Translations under genes and position numbers: made by a program
Shown here: piece by piece, positions 17,259 through 25,760 of the stretch
How the letters are laid out: every line of letters starts with the position of its first letter
Numbering within the stretch: the stretch's first letter is position 1
Notes under the pieces: generated by a model
The model's input: only the letters and a program-made list of their open reading frames with translations
Database searches by the model: none
What the model was told of the DNA's origin: nothing
Assembly: GCF_016093295.1 (NCBI RefSeq)
Contig: NZ_JAEDAL010000001.1
Coordinates: forward strand, 806,001 to 870,000
Source: Inhella gelatinilytica
GTDB taxonomy: Bacteria > Pseudomonadota > Gammaproteobacteria > Burkholderiales > Burkholderiaceae_C
Reading direction: 5' to 3'
Length of the DNA stretch: 64,000 nucleotides

Positions 17259-17489
17259 ATGAGCTACCGCCCCTTCGCCCTGCGCGGCGACCACATCACC
17301 CTTGAAGCCCTGATCAAGGCCGCGGACCTGAACGAGCAGCGGGACTTCGCGCGGGCCGTCATCGCCAACGGCGAGGTGCAGGTCAACGGCGAGGTGGAGA
17401 CGCGGCGCGGGCGCAAGCTGCGCCTGGGCGACGAGGTGCTGCTGAGCCGAGACCGCGTGCGGGTGGTGGAGAGTGACCCGGAACAATAA
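17259..17489 (+). CDS. S4-domain RNA-binding protein (YbcJ-like)
   Basis: A 76-residue protein that is almost entirely one S4 RNA-binding domain: ITLEALIKAADL, then ARAVIANGEVQVNGEVETRRGRKLRLGDEV, which has the two helices and the GxVxVNG turn of the fold. Small stand-alone S4 proteins such as YbcJ bind structured RNA, possibly ribosomal; the target is unknown. The ATG at 17259 gives the normal size. Confidence 0.85.
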   Translation: MSYRPFALRGDHITLEALIKAADLNEQRDFARAVIANGEVQVNGEVETRRGRKLRLGDEVLLSRDRVRVVESDPEQ

Positions 17490-17627
17490 AGTCGCCCTCG
17501 TTTGAGATAACGACAAACCAAGGGAAACCCCTTCCTTCGAATGGAGGGGGCTTTCCAGGGGATGGTCATGGAACTGTCACCCTTGACCGTTAACGTGCGC
17601 AGCTTTGCCAACTAGCAGAGGCTTGCG

Positions 17628-19103
17628 ATGCGGGTGATGGTTTCGAAATGGGCGATGGCCCTGGCCGTAATGGCCGGCGCCACACTGGCGCCCCAGGTGG
17701 TGTGGGCGCAAACGGCGTTGACCAAGGGCGTGACGGTGTCCAGCCTGTCGGGCGCCAAGGGCAGCACCAAGGACTACAGCCTGGTCGTGCCCACCGGCGC
17801 CACCGGCCTGAGCTTCAAGCTCAGCGGCGGTTCGGGCGATGCGGACTTGTACGTGCGCCGCGCCGCCATCCCGACCACCAGCACCTACGACTGCGCGTCC
17901 ACCGGCACCACCAACGCCGAAACCTGCAGCTTCGCCACGCCCACGGCCGCGACCTACTACGTCCGCGTGCTGGGCTACACCAGCTACAGCGGGGCCAGCC
18001 TCGTCGCCAACTACACGGCGGCCACGACGCCGGCGCCGACCGTCACGCTGCAAAACGGCGTGGCGCTGACGGGCCAGAGCGGCACGGCCGGCGGCTGGAC
18101 GCGCTACAAGATCGACGTGCCGGCGGGCGCGACCAACCTGGCCATCAGCATCAGCGGCGGCACGGGCGCGGCCGACCTGTATGTGCGCGCCGGGGCCGAG
18201 CCCACCAGCAGCACCTGGAACTGCCGGCCGCTGCTGAACGGCAACAACGAGAGCTGCAGCTTTGCCCAGCCGCAGGCCACGACGTACTACATCGGCCTCT
18301 ACGGCTATCAGGCGTTCTCGGGCGTCACCGTCACGGCGGGCTACACCGTGGCGCCGCCGCCGCCGAGCGGGGGTTCGACCTGGTCGGGCTTTGACAGCTA
18401 CTACGTCCAAGCCATCGGCAAGACGGGCGTGGCGCTGCGCACCTCGCTCAACACCATCTCCGCCCAAGGCCATGTGCGCAAAACCTACGCCGAGGTGTGG
18501 GACGCCCTGAAGTACACGGACGAAGACCCGGCCAACACGGCCAACGTGATCCTGATCTACACCGGACGCTCGCAAGCCAAGACCTACAACGCGTCCAGCT
18601 TCCCGACCGATCAGGACGCCTGGAACCGCGAACACGTCTGGCCCAAGAGCCATGGCTTCCCGGACGAAGCGCAGTGGGCCCACACGGACATTCACCACCT
18701 GCGCCCGGCCGATGTGTCGGTCAACAGCACGCGCGGCAACAAGGACTTCGACTGGGGTGGCACCGCCATCACCGAAGCCCCGGGCAACCTGACCGATGCC
18801 GACAGCTTTGAGCCCCGCGCCGCGGTGAAGGGCGACATCGCCCGCATGATGTTCTACATGGCCATCCGCTACGAGGGCAACGACCTGACGGGCGTGCCCA
18901 ACCTGGAGCTGGCGGACACCACCGGCACCAGCGGCAACTTCCTGGGCAAGCGCTGCACGCTGGTGAGCTGGCACCGCCAGGACCCGGTGAGCGCCGACGA
19001 GATCCGCCGCCACGCGCGCATCGTCGAGGTCCAGGGCAACCGCAACCCGTTTGTGGACTACCCGAACTGGGTGGAAGAGTTGTTTGGCGCCGGCTGCCCC
19101 TGA
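17628..19103 (+). CDS. Secreted endonuclease I family nuclease with two PPC domains
   Basis: The 491-residue protein is exported (signal peptide to about residue 28, cleavage after VWA). Two bacterial pre-peptidase C-terminal (PPC) beta domains follow (about 30-125 and 137-235, each with GGSGDADLYV- or GGTGAADLYV-like motifs), then a Pro-rich linker and an endonuclease I domain (about 250-490) with NREHVWPKSHGF, DIHHLRPAD and GNRNPFVDYP; the histidine and asparagine of the beta-beta-alpha metal site are present. It probably degrades extracellular DNA. PPC domains before, not after, the catalytic domain are less usual. A strong terminator follows at 19137-19167. Confidence 0.92.
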   Translation: MRVMVSKWAMALAVMAGATLAPQVVWAQTALTKGVTVSSLSGAKGSTKDYSLVVPTGATGLSFKLSGGSGDADLYVRRAAIPTTSTYDCASTGTTNAETCSFATPTAATYYVRVLGYTSYSGASLVANYTAATTPAPTVTLQNGVALTGQSGTAGGWTRYKIDVPAGATNLAISISGGTGAADLYVRAGAEPTSSTWNCRPLLNGNNESCSFAQPQATTYYIGLYGYQAFSGVTVTAGYTVAPPPPSGGSTWSGFDSYYVQAIGKTGVALRTSLNTISAQGHVRKTYAEVWDALKYTDEDPANTANVILIYTGRSQAKTYNASSFPTDQDAWNREHVWPKSHGFPDEAQWAHTDIHHLRPADVSVNSTRGNKDFDWGGTAITEAPGNLTDADSFEPRAAVKGDIARMMFYMAIRYEGNDLTGVPNLELADTTGTSGNFLGKRCTLVSWHRQDPVSADEIRRHARIVEVQGNRNPFVDYPNWVEELFGAGCP

Positions 19104-19136
19104 GTGGGCAGCGGCAGCCAGTCAAGCTGACGAATG

Positions 19137-19167
19137 AAAAAGGGCGGGCCGAGAGGCCCGCCCTTTT
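19137..19167. terminator. Intrinsic terminator, likely bidirectional
   Basis: GGGCGGGCC (19142-19150), loop GAGA, GGCCCGCCC (19155-19163), followed by TTTT and preceded by AAAAA. The perfect 9-bp GC stem with an A tract on one side and a T tract on the other ends the endonuclease gene. Confidence 0.9.
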
Positions 19168-19253
19168 GCGTACAGGGGCCCGCAGTTTCCCGGTCCACGG
19201 CGCTGAGGCCCCACGCCTAGACTGCGTACATCACCTCTTGCAGGAGCCCGCAC

Positions 19254-19640
19254 ATGAAACGCGTCACCGGCATCGGCGGCATTTTCTTCAAGGCCCAAGA
19301 CCCCAAGGCGTTGGGCGAGTGGTACGCCCGGCATTTGGGCATTGATGTCCAGCCCTGGGGCGGTGCCGCCTTCACCTGGCAAAACCCGGACAACCCGCAA
19401 GGCGTGGGCACCACGGTGTGGAGCCCCTTTGCGGCGGACACCGGCTACTTCGCCCCCAGCACCGCGCCCTTCATGGTCAATTACCGCGTCGCGGACCTGC
19501 ACGCGCTGCTGGCAGCGCTGCGCGCGGAAGGTGTCCAAGTGCAGGACAAAGTCGAAGAATCGGAGTACGGCAAGTTCGGCTGGGTGCTCGACCCGGAGGG
19601 CAACAAACTGGAGCTCTGGGAGCCGCCTGCCGGGCAGTGA
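19254..19640 (+). CDS. VOC (glyoxalase/dioxygenase-fold) family protein
   Basis: A 128-residue single-module VOC protein: KRVTGIGGIFFKAQDPKALG at the start, GEWYARHLGID, and the C-terminal GKFGWVLDPEGNKLELWEP with the glutamate normally used to bind metal. Two such modules normally pair to make a metal-dependent active site. The reaction is unknown; close relatives are annotated only as glyoxalase/bleomycin-resistance-like. CAGGAG lies before the ATG. Confidence 0.85.
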   Translation: MKRVTGIGGIFFKAQDPKALGEWYARHLGIDVQPWGGAAFTWQNPDNPQGVGTTVWSPFAADTGYFAPSTAPFMVNYRVADLHALLAALRAEGVQVQDKVEESEYGKFGWVLDPEGNKLELWEPPAGQ

Positions 19641-19660
19641 CAGGCGCTCTCTCGAACTCC

Positions 19661-20806
19661 ATGGACGCAGCGGTCTCTCTCACTCTGGCGCAGGTCATTG
19701 CCCTGGTCGCGGCGTTGGCGGCGGGGGGGTGGTCCTGGGCATCGGGCATGGGTCGAGACGACCGCTTGCTGCTGCATCCGTTTGCGGCCGGTAATTTGTT
19801 GGTGTTGGCCGGCGTGCTGCTCACCTTGGGCCGAAGCCCCGACGCCACCGCCTTGGAGCGAACGCTGCACTACTGGCTGGCCGATGTGTGCGCACTCTCG
19901 GGCATGGCCAGCTTTGCTTACGGCGTCTTCGGGGTGCTGGGGCTGAACCGCTGGCCACGGCGCTTGGGGGCCGCAGTCGTGGGCGCAGCGCTGCTGATGG
20001 CGCTGCTCCCCGGCCCCGAGTTGCGCTGGCGGGGCTTTCTGTTTGGTGTCACGGCGGCGGGCCTGTGTGGCAGCTTGGCATGGCGTGCCCGCGCCGCGCA
20101 TCGCCGCCGGCAAGAGCAACTGGTGGTCGGCCCCATCATCCTGGTGTTCGGCGCTATTGCGCTGAGCATGGCGGTGCGTGCGCTGTTGCTGGCCTGGGGC
20201 CCGGAGTGGGCCTTGAAGGCCGAGGCCACGGCTGTGGGCACGTCCCTGCCCATGCTGTGGACCGTGCTGGTGCAGCTGATGGTGATGAACCTGGCCCTGG
20301 TGGGCCTGGTGCTGTCGCGCCTGGTTCAGCGTATTCACCACCTAGCCCGTCATGACCCGCTGACCGGTTGCTTGAACCGCCGTGCGGTGGACCACCACTT
20401 GACGGCGGAACTGCAGGCGGGTGGGTATGGCGTGATCTTGCTGGACCTGGACCACTTCAAGCAGGTCAATGATCGGTATGGCCACAACGCCGGTGATGCG
20501 GCCTTGCGCCATGTGGTGGCGGTGCTGCAAGCCGGCTTGCGCGAAGAGGACTTGCTGGCCCGGTGGGGCGGTGAGGAGTTTCTGTTGATTCTTCCCGGTG
20601 CCACGGTGACGGAGACCTTGCAGGCCGCCGAGCGGCTGCGGGCAGCGCTGGAGGCCGAGCCCCTGCTCTGGCAGGGTGCCCCGCTGCATTTGACGGCCAG
20701 CTTTTCGGTGGGCAGCTTCCGGCGCGAAGCCATGGACGTCACCGCTTTGGATGCCGGCCTTTACCGCGCCAAAGCAGCCGGCCGCAATCAAGTGGTTCGG
20801 GCTTGA
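19661..20806 (+). CDS. Membrane-bound GGDEF diguanylate cyclase
   Basis: The first 220 residues of this 381-residue protein contain about seven hydrophobic helices, forming a membrane sensor; the C-terminal 160 form a GGDEF domain (HDPLTGCLNRRA, LLDLDHFKQVND, RWGGEEFLLIL). The catalytic GGEEF is intact, and REED five residues before it is the RxxD product-inhibition site, so it should make c-di-GMP and be feedback-inhibited. The ATG at 19661 starts right before the first helix and 21 bases after the VOC gene; a longer frame overlaps that gene and is rejected. It would oppose the EAL phosphodiesterase encoded at 14394-16001. Confidence 0.9.
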   Translation: MDAAVSLTLAQVIALVAALAAGGWSWASGMGRDDRLLLHPFAAGNLLVLAGVLLTLGRSPDATALERTLHYWLADVCALSGMASFAYGVFGVLGLNRWPRRLGAAVVGAALLMALLPGPELRWRGFLFGVTAAGLCGSLAWRARAAHRRRQEQLVVGPIILVFGAIALSMAVRALLLAWGPEWALKAEATAVGTSLPMLWTVLVQLMVMNLALVGLVLSRLVQRIHHLARHDPLTGCLNRRAVDHHLTAELQAGGYGVILLDLDHFKQVNDRYGHNAGDAALRHVVAVLQAGLREEDLLARWGGEEFLLILPGATVTETLQAAERLRAALEAEPLLWQGAPLHLTASFSVGSFRREAMDVTALDAGLYRAKAAGRNQVVRA

Positions 20807-20891
20807 GCGCACCCCTCCCTCAAACAGGGGCTCAAGAGCAGCGGGGAAAGCGTCGATAGAACAGTCTCGTAGCGCCTATGCGGAGGCAGTT

Positions 20892-21956
20892 ATGAAGATC
20901 GGTTCCTCAAGCGTGGAGCTGGCGTCGAGCCATGCTTCTTTCCAGCGCCTGGAGCGGCGCGAACACGAGCGCGCGTGGCTGGCCACGCGCCGCCCGGACT
21001 TCGACGGCCGACCGACGCGGGTGCAGGTGTCCGAGGCGGGTCGTCGGGCTGCGCAAGAGCCGGCCCCCGCCCGTGCGGCCGAGGCGGCGGACCCGGCCAA
21101 GGCCAGTGCCGAAGCGGTGCGTCACGACCCCAAGCTGCAGCTGCTGCGCACCATGCTGTGGCTGATGTTTGGCGAGCGCCTGCCCGACCCGGTGGCCGAC
21201 CTGGAAGACCCGCAGGCGGCCGTGGACGCGCAAGAGCTGCGCGGCCCCGAGGACGCCGAGGTGCCACCCGAGGCGGCGCCGGCGCCTACCCAACCACCGC
21301 CCGAAGACTGGGGCGTGGAGCGCACGGTGGAGGAGACCCGCGTGGCCTTTGAAAGCACGCACTTCTCCGCGCAGGGGGTGGTGCGCACGGCGGACGGGCG
21401 CGAGCTGCGCTTTGAACTGGAGCTGGAGCTCAGCCAGCTGCACATCGAACACAGCCGCGAGACGCTGCGCGCCGGCCCGGTGAAAGACCCGTTGGTGCTG
21501 ACCTTCGACGGCCCCGCCGCCAACTTGCTCGGCCCGCGCTGGGACTTTGACCTGGATGCGGATGGCATCAAAGAAAGCCTGCCCGGTTTGGGCGCGGGCA
21601 GTGGCTGGTTGGTGTTTGACCGCAACCACGACGGTCAGGCCAACGACGGCACGGAGCTCTTTGGCCCCCACAGCGGCGACGCCTTTGCCGACTTGGCGCA
21701 GCTGGACGCTGACGGCAATGGGTGGATCGACGAGGCCGACCCGGCCTGGGCCGACCTCAAGGTCTGGCGCCCCGGCGGCGGCCTGCAGTCACTGAGCGAG
21801 GTGGGCGTGGGCGCACTCAACCTCGCGCGCTTGGCCACGCCCTTCGGCCTCAGCGGCGCCGATGGCAGCGCCCAAGGCCAGCTCAGCCGCAGCGGCTTCT
21901 ACCTCCGAGAGGACGGCCGCCCCGGGCTGTTGCAGCAGGTGGATGTGCGGGTGTGA
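20892..21956 (+). CDS. Protein with EF-hand/dockerin-like calcium loops, unknown function
   Basis: A 354-residue protein with no signal peptide. The first 190 residues are charged and Ala/Pro-rich, likely disordered. The rest has three Asp-rich loops of calcium-binding type: DLDADGIKE near residue 219, DRNHDGQAND near 242 and DADGNGWIDE near 272, in a context (LVFDRNHDG, ELFGPHSGDAFADLAQLDADG) seen in a widespread but uncharacterised family of calcium-binding-repeat proteins. GGAGG (20882-20886) lies five bases before ATG 20892. The methyltransferase at 22052 follows on the same strand. Location and role are unknown. Confidence 0.75.
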   Translation: MKIGSSSVELASSHASFQRLERREHERAWLATRRPDFDGRPTRVQVSEAGRRAAQEPAPARAAEAADPAKASAEAVRHDPKLQLLRTMLWLMFGERLPDPVADLEDPQAAVDAQELRGPEDAEVPPEAAPAPTQPPPEDWGVERTVEETRVAFESTHFSAQGVVRTADGRELRFELELELSQLHIEHSRETLRAGPVKDPLVLTFDGPAANLLGPRWDFDLDADGIKESLPGLGAGSGWLVFDRNHDGQANDGTELFGPHSGDAFADLAQLDADGNGWIDEADPAWADLKVWRPGGGLQSLSEVGVGALNLARLATPFGLSGADGSAQGQLSRSGFYLREDGRPGLLQQVDVRV

Positions 21957-21965
21957 CAGGCGGCC

Positions 21966-22051
21966 GGGAAAGCCGGCACACTCGCGGCATCTGCCCGGGC
22001 AGCGCGCCCAGTCCGGGCGGGCCCCGGTTCAGCGTGAGCGAAGGCTTTTTC
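21966..22051 (+). promoter_or_regulatory. Conserved leader of methyltransferase copy 1
   Basis: These bases match 29622-29706 in front of the second methyltransferase. Shared blocks are GGCACACT, the 12-bp palindrome CTGCCCGGGCAG (21991-22002), GCCCAGTnCGGGCGGGCC and GCGAAGG, the likely ribosome site. GGCACACT could be a -10-type element, with the palindrome near the transcript start. Confidence 0.55.
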
Positions 22052-22726
22052 ATGCCGGGTTATCTGGTCTCCCACCACGTGGTTGCCGTATCGGGAGGTG
22101 CCGACCTCACGATCCGATCGTTGCAAGACAAACAGCAGCATGCTGACCCCAGTGGCTTGGCCGCCGCCGCCCGCATCAGCAGTGCGCAGTGGTCTCTCTT
22201 CGGTCAACTGTGGCCCGCGGGTCAGCAGCTGGCGGCTTACATGGCCACCCGCCCCTTGTCGGTGGGGGAGAACATCTTGGAGATCGGCTGCGGGCTGGCC
22301 TTGGCCAGCCTGGTCTGCCACCGCCGCGGCGCCTTGGTGACGGCCAGCGACTGTCATCCCTTGGCCGGCGCCTTCTTGTTGGAGAACCTGCGCTTGAATG
22401 GCCTGGCCCCGATGCGCTATTGCCACGGCGCTTGGGGCGTTGACACCGGGGTGCCACAGGCGCCGCGGGTGCAGGGTCGCTTTGAGCTCATCATGGGCAG
22501 CGACGTGCTGTATGAGCGCGACGACGCGGGCACTTTGCCAGCCTTCATCCGCCAGCATGCTGCGGCGCGGGGCGAGATCTTGATCTTGGACCCCAACCGC
22601 GGCAACCGCGCGGCCTTCCATCGGGCCATGGCCCTGCAGGGCTACGAGCGCTCGGAGTTGCGTGTGCCGCCGATACAGACCGGGGCCGCCGAGGCGCGGT
22701 TGTTGCGCTACCAGCGCGCGGCTTAG
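22052..22726 (+). CDS. Class I methyltransferase, METTL21/Methyltransf_16-like, copy 1
   Basis: A 224-residue SAM-dependent methyltransferase. The cofactor loop is ENILEIGCGLALASL near residue 72, followed by the acidic TASDCHPL, and the late motif SDVLYERDD matches the D-V-L-Y signature of protein-lysine methyltransferases of the METTL21 type; LWPAGQQLAAYM is the usual stretch before motif I. A protein-lysine target is therefore possible but unproven. The ATG at 22052 is supported because the paralogue at 29707 starts at the same residue with the same GAAGG site. It has the same N-terminal and core sequence as copy 2 but a shorter C-terminus, and its stop touches a DUF1501 fragment. Confidence 0.85.
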   Translation: MPGYLVSHHVVAVSGGADLTIRSLQDKQQHADPSGLAAAARISSAQWSLFGQLWPAGQQLAAYMATRPLSVGENILEIGCGLALASLVCHRRGALVTASDCHPLAGAFLLENLRLNGLAPMRYCHGAWGVDTGVPQAPRVQGRFELIMGSDVLYERDDAGTLPAFIRQHAAARGEILILDPNRGNRAAFHRAMALQGYERSELRVPPIQTGAAEARLLRYQRAA

Positions 22727-22917
22727 CCGGCCGTGAACCCCAAGTCCTGCGGCGCAAACGCCGCCAGGTTGGGGAAGGCGGTGGCCAGGGCGGTGGCGTC
22801 GGCGCCAAACCATCGGGCCAGCGTGGCGCCGAACTGCTCCAGCGAGGTGCTGGGGATGAGGGCGCCGCGGCCATTGGCGTCATCCGCCCCGCCCAGAACC
22901 AGCAGGTTGCTGCCGCG
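22723..22917 (-). pseudogene. Fragment duplicating the C-terminus of the DUF1501 protein
   Basis: Read on the minus strand, this segment encodes NLLVLGGADDANGRGAL, then STSLEQFGATLARWFGADAT and FAPQDLGFTAG before a stop. That is nearly the same as the last 60-odd residues of the DUF1501 protein at 24417-25748, except that the part between LLVLGGA and DDANGRG is missing and the last residues differ. There is no start codon or N-terminal part. It is therefore a truncated, internally deleted duplicate. Nucleotide identity is high, so the duplication looks fairly recent. Confidence 0.85.
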
Positions 22918-22925
22918 CAGGTCGG

Positions 22926-24209
22926 TCAGTGCCCGCCCGGCGTCGCGCGCTCGCGTTGGGCCACCCGCCAGCTGCCTTGCTGGGTGATCTCGGTCAGGCG
23001 CTCACGTTGCGCCGACAGCCTGTCACATGAGGTCACCTTGGGCGGAGCGCCCATCTCAATCATGTGGAACACGGTGGTGTTGAAGTTGCCCAGGGCCAAC
23101 GCTTCGGCCATGCGCCCTGGCCAAGGGCCCTCGGCTTCAGCGCTCAGCCCTTTAGCCATGGCCAGGGCCTTGGCGATGTCCATCAAGCTCGCCTGGGGCT
23201 GGCGCCAGAGCAGCTCGGCCCCGTGTAGGCAGGCCTGGCGGTGCCCATGGCGCACGGCCTCGGGCGAACAGACCGTGAAGATGCGCTCGGGCGCGACGGC
23301 GGGCATGGCGGCGAGTTGGGTGATGAAGGTCAGCGCCACATCCAGTTCCAGGCCAACCGGTAGCTCGCGCGCCAAGGGCAGCAGGGTCAGCTGCAAATCG
23401 CGGTGGTAGGCCCGTACGTATTTGGCGCGAGCGACGCCCGCCCATTGCGCGTCCGTTAACGTCAAGGGCCCCCAGCCGGGGGGTAGCCAGGCCAGCAGGT
23501 TGTCGGGTTCGATGAGCGACCAACGATCGGCTGGCACGGCGCGGCAATCGCCGCGCATCGAGCAAGCGCGGTCGTGCTGCTGCCACAGGTGCAGCACGTA
23601 GGGGTCGGTGGCGGCGGCGGCCTGCTGCCGGAAGGCGGCTTCCGCGCCCTCGCTCCAGCCCGCCGTGTGCTCGGCCCGCAGGTAAAGCGCGGTGGCCAGG
23701 CTGCGAGGATCGCCCTGGCGTTCCAGGCGTTCGATCCACCCGGCGAGCATGCGCCGGCGCACGGCCTGCTGGGCCTGGGTGGTGGGTAGCGCACTCAACG
23801 CATTCACCATGTGGTCCATGGCCTGCGGGTCGCCGGTGTTCACGACACCGCCTGTGCCTTGGAACACCGACTCTTCCGACTGCCGGTGCGCCTGCATGCC
23901 GTGTGAGCACCACTGGGCTTCGATCTGCGTAAGCTGCGTGGGGTTGAGGTTCGGGCGCGAGGCGCCGGGCGGAGCTACGACCGCGCCGGAGGTGGCAGGC
24001 GCCGGCCCCGAGGCCGGCGCGCTGCCTGACCTCGGCACGCCCCCGCCCATGGGTTGGGCCAGGGAGGCCGTTGAGAGTGGCGTTGAATGCACCGGGGTTG
24101 GCGCTTCGCCCGCTCTGTGCCACAGCCCGACCCCACCCAGTAGGGCTAAGGTCAAGATCAGGCCTCCCACGGCCCACCGTCGGCCGGGCTTCCTTTTTTG
24201 TTCTTGCAT
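22926..24209 (-). CDS. Membrane-anchored protein of unknown function
   Basis: A 427-residue protein not recognised. A basic start (MQEQKRKPGRR) and one hydrophobic helix (about residues 13-29) suggest a signal anchor with the rest in the periplasm. A Ser/Ala/Pro-rich linker (about 35-85) leads to a helical, Gln- and Arg-rich domain with repeated helix pairs, and seven cysteines after residue 95. Its 3' end is followed by the DUF1501 fragment and its start is about 200 bases from the intact DUF1501 gene on the same strand, so it could be a later member of that transcript. No function can be proposed. Confidence 0.7.
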   Translation of the reverse strand: MQEQKRKPGRRWAVGGLILTLALLGGVGLWHRAGEAPTPVHSTPLSTASLAQPMGGGVPRSGSAPASGPAPATSGAVVAPPGASRPNLNPTQLTQIEAQWCSHGMQAHRQSEESVFQGTGGVVNTGDPQAMDHMVNALSALPTTQAQQAVRRRMLAGWIERLERQGDPRSLATALYLRAEHTAGWSEGAEAAFRQQAAAATDPYVLHLWQQHDRACSMRGDCRAVPADRWSLIEPDNLLAWLPPGWGPLTLTDAQWAGVARAKYVRAYHRDLQLTLLPLARELPVGLELDVALTFITQLAAMPAVAPERIFTVCSPEAVRHGHRQACLHGAELLWRQPQASLMDIAKALAMAKGLSAEAEGPWPGRMAEALALGNFNTTVFHMIEMGAPPKVTSCDRLSAQRERLTEITQQGSWRVAQRERATPGGH

Positions 24210-24416
24210 CGGGGCATTTTAGAAAAGGGGATCACCGCGCTACTGCCGCAATCCCGCCGTGTTGCGAAGGGTAGGCGCTGCAAAGGCTTCGCGCCGCGAT
24301 GCTTGGCATCGCCTTTTACCCCCAACACGGCAAGGCGCAGGTCCTGGTCGAGCGCCCGGGCCTGGTGCTGGTGGGGCTACTCCCCTCGGGCTGCAGCAGT
24401 AGGTGGATTTGCAGGT

Positions 24417-25748
24417 TTAGGCGAGCATGAACCCCAAGTCCTGCGGCGCGAACGCCGCCAGGTTGGGGAAGGCAGTGGCGAGCGCGGTGGCGTCGGCGCC
24501 AAACCAGCGGGCCAGCGTGGCGCCGAACTGCTCCAGCGAGGTGCTGGGGATGAGGGCACCGCGGCCGTTGGCGTCATCCGCCCCACCCAGCGCGGGGTAG
24601 GGGAAGCGGCCGTACACCTGGCCCCCGCGCACGGCACCGCCCAGCACCAGCAGGTGGTTGCCCCAGCCGTGGTCGCATCCACTGCCGCTGGGCTGCAGCG
24701 TGCGGCCGAACTCGCTTTGCGTGAAGGCGGTGACTTGGGTTGCGGTGCCCAGCTCCTGCATCGCCGTGTGGAAGGCCGCCAAGCCCTCCGCCACTTGGCG
24801 CTGCAGGTCCCAGAAGGTCCAGCTCTGGTTGGAGTGCGTGTCAAACCCGCCCAGCTGGCAGAAGAACACCTGGCGCCGCATGCCCACGGTGTTGCGCAGG
24901 GCGATGACGCGCGCCACCTGGCGCAACTGGCGGCCCAGATTCGTACCGGGGAACACGGTGTTGACGGTGGCGCTGCCGCTGCTGCGCAGCAGGGTGTTCA
25001 GGGCGATGGCATCTCGCCGCACCTGGTTGGCCCCTTGCACCAGGCGCACGCCGCTGTCGAGCATCAGAATGTCGTTCAGCGCCTGGCGCCGCGCGGCGGC
25101 TGCGCTGTCGGGCCAGACGGCCATGCCGCTCATGTCCAGGTTGTTGTCGGGCAGCAGGCTGGCGCTTTGCACCTGGGTGCCGGCAGCAAAGAGCGCATTG
25201 CCGGAGAGGGACACCGAAGCGGGGAAGCGTGCCGTGCCATTGCGGCTGTTGACGGCGTCCGCCACGCGCCCGCCCCAGCCCGTGCCGCCGCCCGTGGCAT
25301 TGCCGGCCTGGGCGATCTGCATTTGGTCGGAGTGGGAGTACAGGTTGCTCGGCAAGGGCACGCTGCTTGCCAGCAGCTGCGCCCGCGTGGTGGGCGCGGC
25401 CAGTGGCCCCACATTGGCGACGGCCGCGAGCTGCCCCTGGGCCCAGAGCGGGTGAATGGCTTGCAGCCCCGAGTGCAGGGCGAAGGGGCCCTGCGGCGTG
25501 CTGATGGGCAACAGCGTGGCGCTGTTGTCCGGCAGGGCCAGGGCGCCCCGCGCTTGGCGGTAGGCGGCATGGGCCGTGGCCTCCATGGGGATGAGGACGT
25601 TGTGGCCGTCGCAGCCGCCGGCCAGATAAATGCAGACCAAGGCCTTGTAGTCGGTTTGCGTTTGCGCGCGGGCGGTGGGCCAGCTGCCCGCTGCGGTGAG
25701 CGCACAGGCGGCGCGGAGCAGTGCGCGGCGGGTGGTGGTGGGTTTCAT
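24417..25748 (-). CDS. DUF1501 family exported protein
   Basis: A 443-residue DUF1501 protein with a twin-arginine signal (TRRALLRAACALTAAGSWPTARA), so it is exported folded. Family hallmarks are CIYLAGGCDGHNVLIPME near the start, LGGFDTHSNQ near residue 305 and QSEFGRTLQPSGSGCDHGWG near 355. DUF1501 belongs to the alkaline-phosphatase-like/sulfatase fold, but activity is unproven. It lies 12 bases downstream of the DUF1800 gene with AGGAG eight bases before its ATG; DUF1800-DUF1501 pairs are widely conserved and are thought to act together at the cell surface. Part of its 3' end is duplicated at 22723-22917. Confidence 0.9.
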   Translation of the reverse strand: MKPTTTRRALLRAACALTAAGSWPTARAQTQTDYKALVCIYLAGGCDGHNVLIPMEATAHAAYRQARGALALPDNSATLLPISTPQGPFALHSGLQAIHPLWAQGQLAAVANVGPLAAPTTRAQLLASSVPLPSNLYSHSDQMQIAQAGNATGGGTGWGGRVADAVNSRNGTARFPASVSLSGNALFAAGTQVQSASLLPDNNLDMSGMAVWPDSAAAARRQALNDILMLDSGVRLVQGANQVRRDAIALNTLLRSSGSATVNTVFPGTNLGRQLRQVARVIALRNTVGMRRQVFFCQLGGFDTHSNQSWTFWDLQRQVAEGLAAFHTAMQELGTATQVTAFTQSEFGRTLQPSGSGCDHGWGNHLLVLGGAVRGGQVYGRFPYPALGGADDANGRGALIPSTSLEQFGATLARWFGADATALATAFPNLAAFAPQDLGFMLA

Positions 25749-25760
25749 GGCCGGGGCTCC

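Noticed and set aside
17520-17556. CCCCTTCC/GGAGGGGG inverted repeat after the S4 gene as a terminator
   Set aside because: The stem has a mismatch and the T tract is short, so it may be chance; not listed as a feature.
24240-24416. Short forward frame beginning MLGIAFYPQHGKAQ as a gene
   Set aside because: It has no ribosome site or recognisable domain, and runs into the DUF1501 end; a decayed or random sequence is more likely.
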